NCBI GenBank assembly: GCA_045617505.1
Contig: JAZLIS010000108.1
Coordinates: 1-16,209 of the forward strand
DNA length: 16,209 nt
Direction: 5' to 3'
DNA from: Cacconaster sp045617505
GTDB taxonomy: Bacteria; Bacteroidota; Bacteroidia; Bacteroidales; UBA932
Shown here: positions 7,499 to 15,484 of the stretch, in pieces
Numbering within the stretch: position 1 is the first letter of the stretch
Layout of the letters: every line of letters begins with the position of its first letter
Notes under the pieces: generated by a model
The model's database searches: none
The model's input: the letters and a program-made list of their open reading frames with translations, nothing else
Told to the model about the DNA's origin: nothing
Translations under genes and position numbers: made by a program

Positions 7499-8848
7499 TT
7501 ATTCAATACGATATAATGCTGACTGATGCGGTGCCAGACTGACAGTTATGGAGCCTTTTGTTTCAGTAACCTCTTCTGTCCAGAGATTCATGGCTCTTCG
7601 TCCCCTGATGCCTGCCGTCCGGAGGTCAACGCCTATCTTCTGCTCTTCTTCGGTCGCGTTGAAGACTGCCACCCAGCAACCCTTGCCACGTGAGTCGTCG
7701 GATACCACTGCGAGTTTGCCGTCCTGATGGAAGAGCGGCCTCACATTGCAGCCATAGCGATGGGCTTCAAGTGCAGCCTCGTTGGTGAGAAGCCTGAACG
7801 TTGCCTCATCCATTGTGGGAAGGTCACCGCCGAACATAAGTGGAGAGCGGAGAATCATAAAGAGGTTCATCAGCGAAGCCTGTTCATCGGCGGTGAGGCG
7901 TGTCATTCTATCCTCGCCACGCTCTCCCCGTATGGAGATGTGCCCGAGAGGAATCATATCGCAGTCCGGCCAGGTGCCCCGCTTTATGTAGGGATACCAC
8001 GAATCGGCCACCTCCATAAGGTGGGTCACGTCGCCCCATATATCCCATACGTCGCCAACCATACGCCACATATTGGCGTGGGCGCTGATGTGCTCAGCCT
8101 CCTCCGCTGGCGTCTCTCCGGGAGATGAACTGAAGACTATGGTGCGTCCGCAGCAGTCGATGGCTTTGCGTATCATCTCGATTTCTTCTTTGTGGTAGGG
8201 CCTTGACAGGTCATCGATTTTCACGAAATCTACGCCCCAGCCTGCGTACAGTTCGAAGAGTGAGTTGTAGTATTCCTGAGCGCCCTGTTTGGTACAGTCA
8301 ACGGAGTAATTGTCCGGCAACCAGTCGCAAAGGCGGTCCTCATTGTATATCCGGCTGGCTGTGATGCCGTCGGTTCCCTTTACGGGACAGTCTGCGTTGA
8401 CGGCGATTTTTGGGATACCCCGCATTATATGGATGCCGAACTTGAGGCCCTTGCTGTGTATATAGTCAGCCAGAGGCTTGAAACCCGCACCGTCAGCTGC
8501 CGAGGGAAAGCGGTTTACGGCAGGTTGGTAGCGGCCCCATTCATCCATCACATAACGGGGATCATCCACGTTGTAGCCGCCTGCCTTGTCGTTCTCGACG
8601 AACCATCGGATATCCACTACTATGTATTCCCAGCCGTACCGATGCAGGTTCGCGGCCATATAGTCGGCTGCGTCCCTGACTTCCTGCTCCACAACCGTGG
8701 GGCCGTAGCAGTCCCAGCTGTTCCAACCCATTGGAGGGGTGGGTGCCGCATCGCGGAAATCGCCGAAGACTATTGGGGAACCAACGCCTGACGAGCAGGC
8801 ACTGAGCATCAGTGTGCCTGCGAGGATAGCTTTTGCCAGATATTTCAT
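7499..8848 (-). CDS. GH27 alpha-galactosidase, lipoprotein
   Basis: A 449-residue exported enzyme that hydrolyses terminal alpha-linked galactose. The signal peptide ends at Cys18 (MLSAC). The barrel opens with the family signature PPMGWNSWDCYG (38-49). VDFVKIDD (206-213) places D212 as the nucleophile, and WPDCDM (293-298) matches the family WxDPDM motif with D297 as acid/base. The end (about 365-449) is the usual beta-sandwich. Length is normal for GH27. I chose the ATG at 8848: the in-frame GTG at 8875 overlaps the -7 promoter box and cannot be used. It is a single-gene unit convergent with the fucosidase operon. Together they could remove terminal alpha-galactose and alpha-fucose from the same glycan, for example a blood-group-B-type end; that pairing is inference. 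Confidence 0.92.
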   Translation of the reverse strand: MKYLAKAILAGTLMLSACSSGVGSPIVFGDFRDAAPTPPMGWNSWDCYGPTVVEQEVRDAADYMAANLHRYGWEYIVVDIRWFVENDKAGGYNVDDPRYVMDEWGRYQPAVNRFPSAADGAGFKPLADYIHSKGLKFGIHIMRGIPKIAVNADCPVKGTDGITASRIYNEDRLCDWLPDNYSVDCTKQGAQEYYNSLFELYAGWGVDFVKIDDLSRPYHKEEIEMIRKAIDCCGRTIVFSSSPGETPAEEAEHISAHANMWRMVGDVWDIWGDVTHLMEVADSWYPYIKRGTWPDCDMIPLGHISIRGERGEDRMTRLTADEQASLMNLFMILRSPLMFGGDLPTMDEATFRLLTNEAALEAHRYGCNVRPLFHQDGKLAVVSDDSRGKGCWVAVFNATEEEQKIGVDLRTAGIRGRRAMNLWTEEVTETKGSITVSLAPHQSALYRIE

Positions 8849-8874
8849 AATGACTTTTGATTGGATGTTGTTCA

Positions 8875-8906
8875 CAAAAATACACTTTGTGATTCAAAAC
8901 AGCAAA
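8875..8906 (-). promoter_or_regulatory. Bacteroidota promoter of the GH27 gene
   Basis: On the minus strand TTTG (8906-8903), then a 20-bp spacer, then TATTTTTG (8882-8875) match the -33 TTTG and -7 TAnnTTTG consensus exactly with correct spacing. The start codon at 8848 is 26 bp downstream, leaving a short leader. This is the best-formed promoter in the window. Confidence 0.75.
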
Positions 8907-9060
8907 CCCAACCGTTAGGACAGACGGGAATGTCTGCCGGGCGGAATTTGACGGAGTGGAAGTCGCGCAGGCGAGACGTATCGGAGCGGCTGGAACCGAG
9001 CCTTTCTGACGCAGCTTTGGCGGAGGAAGAAGGGCTTGACCGCGCTGAGAAAAAGAATCA

Positions 9061-9115
9061 TCGTTCAGACGAACTGTAATTAACGTGCCTATAAACTTAA
9101 TGGATTGAATTCTAG
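9061..9115 (+). repeat. 55-bp direct repeat, copy 1
   Basis: Aligned with 16064-16117 in the same orientation, 47 of 55 positions agree with one single-base gap, including an exact 11-base ATAAACTTAAT core. Similarity stops abruptly on both sides. It lies in a gene-free gap just outside the zinc-ribbon locus. In the plus frame both copies read TVI(N/K)VPINL(M/I)D then TGA, and the four differences inside that stretch all fall in third codon positions, so it may be a fossil of a coding 3' end rather than a mobile-element end. Confidence 0.7.
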
Positions 9116-9192
9116 TGGTTTGCAACGGTATCGCAGGATGGTCTCGGATGTAAATTTGAATCTTATACTCAGGCATTCACCGATTCCGTCCA

Positions 9193-9227
9193 GAAAAGGT
9201 AAGGGTGGTCCCTAATTTGACCTTTTC
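9193..9227. repeat. Inverted repeat with inner stem
   Basis: GAAAAGGT (9193-9200) pairs with ACCTTTTC (9220-9227), and inside it AGGG (9202-9205) pairs with CCCT (9210-9213). It could be a regulatory operator, a terminator or an eroded insertion-sequence end; there is no transposase nearby to support the last option. Confidence 0.45.
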
Positions 9228-9413
9228 CCAATGAATATAATGTACACATCTTTCGATATTTTGCGAGATATTGAAATTTTTCGTTTTTGAAGAAAATTGT
9301 TGCGGGTTTCCCCGCATCAATCAATCCTCATCAAAGGTGATGTACCGCTCGAAAGTTTTTGCTGACTTGTGACCGGAACATTTTCAAAATAATTACTACA
9401 TTGCAAAAAATTG

Positions 9414-10070
9414 ATGAATATGTATTGTCCTGAATGTGGCACACTGCTGCCTGACGATGCTGCATTCTGCAGCAATTGCGGAACAGCCCTGAGCGAATAT
9501 TCACCGGCTCCGGCGAAGTCATACGATGATTATTCTCCCCTTGTGGACAGCCCTGAGGTTCAGGCTGCATTGAATAAGATAAGGAAGTCGAGCCGCTTCT
9601 GGATGACCGTGCTGGCGCTTCTACCTCTGGTCATAGCTTTCTTCGCTGGGGTGTTTTCTGAGAAGGTGGATATAGGCGAAGCACTGGGGATTGGGCTTTT
9701 CCTCTCTGCTGTCTTCTTGATAATTAGCATCATCAATTCCCTCAAGACCAGGCTCGCGAAGCCTTGGGAAGGTGTAGTCGTAGACAAACAGATTGAAAGG
9801 CACGGTCACAAGGACCAGGAAAGGAGAGTGAAAGTGCTGTATATCAGGACTTCCACCGGGAAAAAGAAGAAAATCGAGGATTCCGCTTTCGGCACGGCTT
9901 TCAATTATTTCGACTTCAACGACCGGCTGCGTTTCCTGCCCGGCTTCCCGTTCCCGTATGAAAAGAAAGACAAGTCCCACGACAAGGAGGTGATCTGTAT
10001 GTTCTGCTCACGCACCGCGGACATCAGTAAAGACAAATGCCCTCACTGTCATAATCCTCTGATAAAATAA
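9414..10070 (+). CDS. Zinc-ribbon membrane protein with a second C-terminal zinc ribbon
   Basis: A 218-residue protein of unknown function. It begins with a double-CxxC zinc ribbon (YCPEC...FCSNC: Cys5, 8, 19, 22), then a short linker, two membrane segments (about 63-81 and 90-109) and a cytoplasmic domain (about 115-190) rich in basic residues (STGKKKKIED) with a conserved-looking PGFPFPYEK. It ends in another four-cysteine site (CMFC...CPHC: Cys195, 198, 209, 212). With two membrane spans both ribbons face the cytoplasm. I chose the ATG at 9414; the TTG just before and the ATG at 9420 are alternatives that do not change the domain content. It stands alone on the plus strand, convergent with the operon that carries two more zinc-ribbon proteins. 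Metal binding or protein docking is likely; no enzyme activity is implied. Confidence 0.85.
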   Translation: MNMYCPECGTLLPDDAAFCSNCGTALSEYSPAPAKSYDDYSPLVDSPEVQAALNKIRKSSRFWMTVLALLPLVIAFFAGVFSEKVDIGEALGIGLFLSAVFLIISIINSLKTRLAKPWEGVVVDKQIERHGHKDQERRVKVLYIRTSTGKKKKIEDSAFGTAFNYFDFNDRLRFLPGFPFPYEKKDKSHDKEVICMFCSRTADISKDKCPHCHNPLIK

Positions 10071-10445
10071 CTGCAGGAACTCGAGACGGCTCTTGGAGTG
10101 CAATAGACTCCCTCTCAGTTTGTGGGAACCTTTCTGTCATCCGTGTAGACGGATGATACTTGCCGGCGTGGTTGACATTGCGTCAAAGGACAGACTCAGC
10201 CGCAGACAGCAAGTTATTTGCAAAGCAACTGACGCAAATGGCGAGAAGAGGACTTAAATTCTGGCTTGAAAATGCACGGAAAATCGCGCTCTCCCTCAAA
10301 GGCTGTCAAAGTCAGGAAGAGTCAGGCTCAGTTGCGGCTGTTCCGGCAGGTACTGACAATATTATTTGTTGGGGAAATGTACTTGCTTAGACGGAGTCGT
10401 AGAGTTCAGCGGAGGATTTATGATTTTCGCAATGAATAATGACAT
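10071..10445. other. Intergenic region between convergent units
   Basis: This 375-bp stretch between two converging stop codons holds a perfect 8-bp hairpin (10137-10156) and a weak GGAGT/ACTCC stem (10096-10112). A TTG-initiated plus-strand frame through 10160-10390 has no domain, signal peptide or plausible translation signal, and I do not call it a gene. Confidence 0.55.
10137..10156 (+). terminator. Hairpin after the zinc-ribbon gene
   Basis: TCATCCGT (10137-10144) pairs perfectly with ACGGATGA (10149-10156) around a GTAG loop, 67 bp past the stop of the plus-strand zinc-ribbon gene. It lacks a following T-run, so terminator function is uncertain. Confidence 0.35.
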
Positions 10446-10832
10446 TCACTGCTTTGCCAAGACCAGTTCAACGCTGTCCTTGCTCAGTTCAAGGACTGCC
10501 CCATCTGCTTTCTGTACCCTGAACAGATAGTTCTGATCATCCTTGGACAAGACCAGCCGGTCTGCGACGTCGTACCGGCATAGACCTCGTGCGCCATACG
10601 TGAAAGCATATTCCATTGTTCCCTCGGGGCATAGTGCGGCTGCCTCTCCTGTCAGGGACAGTATTACAGTAGCTCCGTCCCCGTTGAAAGTCATTTTTCC
10701 GAGTTCCCCCGAGAAAACACCGCTGAGCGGTTCCGGCTCTGGGCCGTTGCCTTTGGGCGGCCCATCGTGTGAAACTCCGCAGGCGCACACAAAGGTAGCC
10801 AGAAGTGCAAAAGCCAATATCCTATTTCTCAT
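10446..10832 (-). CDS. Small lipoprotein of unknown function
   Basis: A 128-residue protein with a short signal peptide (residues 4-15) ending at Cys18 in VCACG, a slightly irregular lipobox, followed by a Pro/Gly/Glu linker (residues 24-35) and a compact beta-rich domain (about 37-126). This is typical of small Bacteroidales envelope lipoproteins; I recognise no family. Its ATG lies inside the last codons of the upstream zinc-ribbon gene, an 11-bp overlap in another frame, so translation is probably coupled and the two proteins made together. It is the last gene of the three-gene minus-strand operon. The context suggests an envelope partner of the two zinc-ribbon membrane proteins. Confidence 0.75.
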   Translation of the reverse strand: MRNRILAFALLATFVCACGVSHDGPPKGNGPEPEPLSGVFSGELGKMTFNGDGATVILSLTGEAAALCPEGTMEYAFTYGARGLCRYDVADRLVLSKDDQNYLFRVQKADGAVLELSKDSVELVLAKQ

Positions 10833-11601
10833 AGACCTTGCATTTTTTTGTAACGTGAGACTTGATGAAATCCACTACGAAATCAAAGTCCTGGTCGCAT
10901 GCGTAAACCTGATTCTTGTTGAGCGTCTCATTGACTTTTATTACGTTCCACTTTCGGAATATCTCTATGCTCTTGACGTGGCTGAATGATGAAACCATAC
11001 TGTTCTTTGCTCCCGCAAGCATACCCTGCCCGACTGTGCCCGGTTTCTTCGCTGCCATTCCGGCAAGAATCAGCACAAGAGACATTGCCTGCGCCTTCTT
11101 GAACTGCTTAGGCATCTGAGTGTGTTTCACACCATTCTCATCCATCTCGAACATCACGCAGTACTTGAAGCCCTGCAGGGCTGCATAAAAAAAATAACCG
11201 ACGGCAGCAAGGACCTCGACCCCTACGAGGATAAGAAGAAATGACTTTGAGAAATCCAGGAAGTCCTTGAAACTGAAATGGCCTTCAAGGGAATTTATGA
11301 TACAGAGGAATGCCCACATCCCCACGAATATCCAGAAGAATACCTTCCAGAGCATTTTGAGTATGGTCGGGTTCTTCATAAGCTTGAGCTCATAGTACCA
11401 ATGGTATTTCCCATCGGTGCCCAGGCGTATATTCTCTGAAAGCTTGCTGTCCTTCGGCTCTTTCTCCATTACCGGCTCCACCACTCGGGATGGTTCCTGG
11501 ACGGGTTCATCTGTCATTACCTGCGTTCCGCATTCATTGCAGAACCTTGCATCATCGGGAAGCTGATTCCCGCAATTTGCACAATACATATCAAAGCTCA
11601 T
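10822..11601 (-). CDS. Zinc-ribbon membrane protein with PH-like C-terminal region
   Basis: A 259-residue protein. The N-terminal zinc ribbon is MYCANC...FCNEC (Cys7, 10, 21, 24). A Glu/Pro/Val-rich linker (about 30-55) follows, then two membrane segments (about 84-104 and 120-141). The rest (about 145-255) is a soluble domain with alternating strands ending in SIEIFRKWNVIKVNETLNKN, which looks like a small PH-like (YcxB/bPH type) fold; that fold call is inference from pattern. The ribbon and the C-terminal domain should both be cytoplasmic. The ATG at 11601 is 8 bp after the stop of the 1282-residue gene, and the gene overlaps the lipoprotein gene by 11 bp, so all three are one operon. No enzymatic motif is visible. 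Confidence 0.85.
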   Translation of the reverse strand: MSFDMYCANCGNQLPDDARFCNECGTQVMTDEPVQEPSRVVEPVMEKEPKDSKLSENIRLGTDGKYHWYYELKLMKNPTILKMLWKVFFWIFVGMWAFLCIINSLEGHFSFKDFLDFSKSFLLILVGVEVLAAVGYFFYAALQGFKYCVMFEMDENGVKHTQMPKQFKKAQAMSLVLILAGMAAKKPGTVGQGMLAGAKNSMVSSFSHVKSIEIFRKWNVIKVNETLNKNQVYACDQDFDFVVDFIKSHVTKKCKVYEK

Positions 11602-11609
11602 TTATATTT

Positions 11610-14600
11610 TTAGCCTATTTTGGTCAACGTGTCGCCAAGCCAGCTGGACAACAGCTCCAATGTGAGGTCCTTCTTTACGAGAATTGCCTCCACTTCTCCC
11701 AATGTAAGCTGATCCTCTCCGGTCGAGAAAAGTCTCGAACTGATTTCCATTCCATAGCGCATCTTCTCGGATATCTTGCTTACAGCCCCCTTCGTCTGGG
11801 CAGCCAGGTCACGTTCGTGCACGTACCTGAACTGCTTGACCATCTGCCTGGTAGCCTCCTGTCTCTTTGAGAGTGCCTGCTCCAGCATATCCAGACGCAG
11901 ACCGCTATCCTCAAGAGTGTTGGCTTTCTTTATCATCTGGCTGGTCTGCCTGAACCACTCCGTACTCTTGTATGTCATTACTCCTCCGGTACGCTCGGCG
12001 TTGGTGAGTTTCTGGTCCCAGTCCCTTATCACAGGATACAAGTCTTCCTCATAGCTGACCTCTGAACCCTTCTGAACTACTGACTGGTCATGCATCTGAG
12101 CCCACTCCTCGGCCACCTTGCTTTTTTTGCTGTTTGGATTTTTGAGGTCTGTATCGATTGGAGCGTCCATACCAGTCGTACGCTTGTAGAACGCTTTTTC
12201 GTAAGCCTCCTGCGCAATTGTCTGAGGTACGTCCTGGCCATCGACGGTCTTGTAGGTAACGTCACGGTCGAAAGTGACTTTTTTGCCTTCTACAATATCA
12301 GCCTTGTTTGAGCTCGTTGCAGAAAACGGCTTCTCGTCCAGTTCGTAGCCCTGTTCCTTCAGGATCTTGCGGACCTCGTCGTCCACGTCCTTGTAAACGT
12401 TGTCCAGTTCCTTGTTGAACGCCGCTCTGGTGGAGTTGCCGTCAGTAAGCTTGTTCATTTCATGCATTGCGAATTTGTCACGCTGGACTTCAAGAACCTT
12501 CTTCTTGTAAAGCTTCACATTTTCCGGAGTTGGATTATTCTCCATAAGCCACTGGGCCGCCTGCAGGTCATCAACCTTGGCCTTGCCGTGCGTCTGGCCG
12601 TTCTTATAGACCTGATCAAGTTTCTTGTCAAGGTCGCTCATCTCCGGGTTTTTCCTGAAAGCATCAATGGCCTCGTCAGCCTGGCTTGCTGCCTTGGCCT
12701 TCACGCTCTTCGACTTCTCGAGAATACCCTTGGTCTTCTTTCCTATGGTTTCGGAGAAATAGTCGGATACGGCTTCCTTTGCCTGCTTCTTCAGGTTCTC
12801 AACACTCTTGGCTGCAGCTTCATACTGCTTCGGCGCGAATTTCTTGCCTGCACCCTTCCATGTGTCGAAATCAGTCAGGGCCTCCCAAACAGCCGTCTTC
12901 ACGCCTACTACGAACACGTCACAAACGCCTCCGCCCTTCTCCACTGTCGCTTTCATGTCCCTGATGACCTGCAGTGAGGTGAAAACGGCATCTGACATTC
13001 CGAGCGTCGCGACACCCACAGCCATACGCGTGAAGAATCCCATCGAATTCTCCACCTCCTCACTCGTCTGAAGGAAACTGTCAACGAACATCCTCATCTC
13101 ATCCGCCAGTGTGACACGTTCGGCTGTGGCGTTGGCACCGACAAGTTCACCGCTTATGAAGCGCTTGTAAACGTCCTTTACGGTTTCCACCTGGTACTTG
13201 TCATATCCGTACGCTCCGTCATAGCCGTCCAGCATCACGTCAATGAGCTTGTAGAGCGGGAAGAGACGGCTGTATTCGCCGTTGTCCCAGATGCTTGACT
13301 GGATGTTTATGAGGCCGTCGCCTATGCGCTTGTCCTCATCATACATCGCAGCCGTGACATTCTGCCGCACAGGCTGAGAAGCGATGAGAACCTCTTTCTC
13401 TACAGTTTCTCTCCGTCCGTTACCGCAGTCGGCTTCCAGGCTCAAGGTCGCTTTGAAGCGCGTCGGCGGGTCCAGGACGCCCTTGGTAGGGGCGATTTCA
13501 ATACGACGTCCGTTTTCTGTCGTGGTCGAAGTCGCGCGGTAGTCGATACCCAGTTTTTCGAGGTAGCCCTGCTCTTTCTCGCCCTTTGCAGACACTTTGA
13601 AAGTATCCTTCACAGGAACAGGGAAAACCGTTAAAATATCATTGGTTTCAGGATCCCAGTCGTAATATATGAGGTCAGCCAAGGTCAAGGCCACCTGAGT
13701 CTTTCCAGTCGCATTAGTCTGCAGATAACAAGGGAGAGTACTGCCAATGCCAAACTTGAGACCAAGGTGGAAGCGGTAGAGAGGGAGCGAATCCGATATT
13801 TCCGAAGCTCCTGAAGAAACCTTTATGCCGAGGCTGAACTGCTCCCAGGTGCCCGGTTCCTTCTTGTCTTTTACCTTCTCTTTGATAACTGCGTAATAGA
13901 GACAGTCTTTCTCACCCGGCTCAATCTTTACATCGTACTTGTCAAGAACTGAACTGCAAGCTTCAACATTAGCATTCTTCGACGCTCCTTTGACTGCGAA
14001 CGGCAGTTTCCAGACCTCGTCAGAGCAGGCCGGGAGGGTGAGATTCTTCTGGAAGAAAAGAATTTCGCTCTTGGCAATCTTGAAATGCATCCTGTTGGTA
14101 AACGAGCCACCGCCACCGGCCAGGCGGAAGTTCACAACAGCTTCGTCAGGGATGCTGCCGGTTTGCGGAGCCTCCACCGAGGCCGACATATATTCTCCCG
14201 CGAGGCCCAAGCCGCTGACATTCAAGTAATCGTCGCCTGTTATGGATATTTTGGAGGTCAGTCCGGAATCGGTCGTTGCCGTTCCTCCTTTCGGAATGCG
14301 CACTATCCGTGCAAATACCTTCTGCGCAGCAGTCCCCGGCGTCAGCGTGTCGCCGAAATCCTTGCGGATGCGCATCTCGTACGTGGCTTTCTCTTCGTCA
14401 TCCTCATCCTGCTTGTCATCGGACTTTTTCTTTTCTTCCTTAGTGGCCTTTTTCGACTTCTTTGCCGCGGCCTTCTTCTTTCTGCGTCCTTTCAGGGCAA
14501 GTCCACCCACTGCAAGTCCACCGGCGACTGCGGCGGGCACGACCCATCCTGACTCACCCAAGCCCCCCGCATCCGTATCAATTTCACTATATTCTTCTCC

Positions 14601-15458
14601 ACCATAAGCGAAATAGTATTCATGAGAAAATCCATTTCCACCCCATGAAATATAACCTATATCGGCTTTTCTCTGTATATGTATTTTAAGATAAAGCAGA
14701 GACTCAATATCAGGGACCGGGACTTTGAATACAGCATTGTGTCCCTTTGACAATGATTGAGTAGCTTTAGTTACCCCTTTGGTTTCTCGGGTGTAAAAAT
14801 TGTGGCTAACTCCCTCTCCTCTACCATGTTCAATGCTCACCACCCATTCATCATTGCCAGGGTCATCTAGAATCCTGACTTTCAGGGTAATCTCTTTCTT
14901 GTTTTGGAAATAACCATAAATGCCTGACAGTACAGTCTTTCCATCGTCTTTATGGTAATTTTTGCCGGAATGGAACATTTCATCGGTGACCACAGCCCCG
15001 TCAAATTCCAAAACGAATGTCATATTATAGGTATCAACAGTTTTTGGCCCCATTGTTCTGGAAAGTTCAGGCCGGGCATTCAGAGAGAAAGGCAGCATCA
15101 CCAGAAAAATCAATATTGGAAGAGTTTTCTTCAGCATCTTCATGAACGCGCTCTGCGCTGCGTCCGGCTTGCAGCTGACCTCGCCGGGAGCCGCCGAGGC
15201 GCTGATATCGCGGTCCTTGAGAGCTGCCAGAATCTGTCTGGCTCCGGCCTTTGCCAAGTCCAATGCTTTTTCCTTGATTTCAACCTTGACAGCAGTTTTG
15301 TCCGCCTGCGCCTTGACGGTTCCGCTCACATCATCAGCAGAACGATTTCCGGCCTCGGCATTATGAGCAGCCTTTTTCTCCCAGGCAACAGGTCTTCCGC
15401 AGGCGGTACAGAATTTCGCTCCCTCGCGCAGTTTTGCGCCGCAATTTGTGCAGTACAT
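11610..15458 (-). CDS. Giant zinc-ribbon membrane protein (1282 aa), function unknown
   Basis: Domain order: zinc ribbon MYCTNC...FCTAC (Cys3, 6, 17, 20); Ala/Lys linker; membrane segment (about 112-127, ending LPFSLNA); beta-rich domain (about 135-295); second membrane segment (about 304-323); a Lys-rich then acidic stretch (about 325-357); several beta-sandwich-like segments (about 358-700); and a long helical region (about 700-1282). The predicted topology puts the ribbon and the last ~960 residues in the cytoplasm and residues 128-303 outside. Around 1060-1095 it reads VTFDRDVTYKT, then DVPQTIAQEAYEKAFYKR, which recalls segments I remember in large multidomain and toxin-like proteins; no catalytic site is visible and this is only a lead. 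The exposed domain is encoded by AT-rich DNA (14581-15060) unlike its flanks. First gene of the operon. The start at MYC is fixed by the ribbon. Confidence 0.85.
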   Translation of the reverse strand: MYCTNCGAKLREGAKFCTACGRPVAWEKKAAHNAEAGNRSADDVSGTVKAQADKTAVKVEIKEKALDLAKAGARQILAALKDRDISASAAPGEVSCKPDAAQSAFMKMLKKTLPILIFLVMLPFSLNARPELSRTMGPKTVDTYNMTFVLEFDGAVVTDEMFHSGKNYHKDDGKTVLSGIYGYFQNKKEITLKVRILDDPGNDEWVVSIEHGRGEGVSHNFYTRETKGVTKATQSLSKGHNAVFKVPVPDIESLLYLKIHIQRKADIGYISWGGNGFSHEYYFAYGGEEYSEIDTDAGGLGESGWVVPAAVAGGLAVGGLALKGRRKKKAAAKKSKKATKEEKKKSDDKQDEDDEEKATYEMRIRKDFGDTLTPGTAAQKVFARIVRIPKGGTATTDSGLTSKISITGDDYLNVSGLGLAGEYMSASVEAPQTGSIPDEAVVNFRLAGGGGSFTNRMHFKIAKSEILFFQKNLTLPACSDEVWKLPFAVKGASKNANVEACSSVLDKYDVKIEPGEKDCLYYAVIKEKVKDKKEPGTWEQFSLGIKVSSGASEISDSLPLYRFHLGLKFGIGSTLPCYLQTNATGKTQVALTLADLIYYDWDPETNDILTVFPVPVKDTFKVSAKGEKEQGYLEKLGIDYRATSTTTENGRRIEIAPTKGVLDPPTRFKATLSLEADCGNGRRETVEKEVLIASQPVRQNVTAAMYDEDKRIGDGLINIQSSIWDNGEYSRLFPLYKLIDVMLDGYDGAYGYDKYQVETVKDVYKRFISGELVGANATAERVTLADEMRMFVDSFLQTSEEVENSMGFFTRMAVGVATLGMSDAVFTSLQVIRDMKATVEKGGGVCDVFVVGVKTAVWEALTDFDTWKGAGKKFAPKQYEAAAKSVENLKKQAKEAVSDYFSETIGKKTKGILEKSKSVKAKAASQADEAIDAFRKNPEMSDLDKKLDQVYKNGQTHGKAKVDDLQAAQWLMENNPTPENVKLYKKKVLEVQRDKFAMHEMNKLTDGNSTRAAFNKELDNVYKDVDDEVRKILKEQGYELDEKPFSATSSNKADIVEGKKVTFDRDVTYKTVDGQDVPQTIAQEAYEKAFYKRTTGMDAPIDTDLKNPNSKKSKVAEEWAQMHDQSVVQKGSEVSYEEDLYPVIRDWDQKLTNAERTGGVMTYKSTEWFRQTSQMIKKANTLEDSGLRLDMLEQALSKRQEATRQMVKQFRYVHERDLAAQTKGAVSKISEKMRYGMEISSRLFSTGEDQLTLGEVEAILVKKDLTLELLSSWLGDTLTKIG

Positions 15459-15484
15459 ACAGGAATGTTTTGTGTAGATTCTCT

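Larger units (their letters stand above)
8849..9413. other. Long intergenic region with promoter, repeat copy and inverted repeats
   Basis: No gene is convincing in this 565-bp gap. It holds the GH27 promoter (8875-8906), a weak CAGAC/GTCTG stem just upstream of it (8921-8935), a GC-rich stretch of unknown origin (about 8930-9060), one copy of a 55-bp direct repeat (9061-9115), an inverted repeat (9193-9227) and a small hairpin TGCGGG/CCCGCA (9301-9316). The plus-strand frame through 8930-9079 is hydrophilic and matches nothing I recognise; it could be the tail of a lost gene. Confidence 0.5.

Noticed and set aside
8849..8875. Upstream GTG start for the GH27 protein
   Set aside because: It overlaps the -7 box of a very good promoter, so it would not be transcribed.
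8861..9079. Plus-strand frame ending in NHRSDEL before the direct repeat
   Set aside because: It starts within the GH27 promoter region and has no recognisable domain; a decayed gene tail cannot be excluded, but it is not supported as a gene.
10160..10390. TTG-initiated 76-codon plus-strand frame
   Set aside because: No domain, no signal peptide, weak start, and it sits in a convergent intergenic region.
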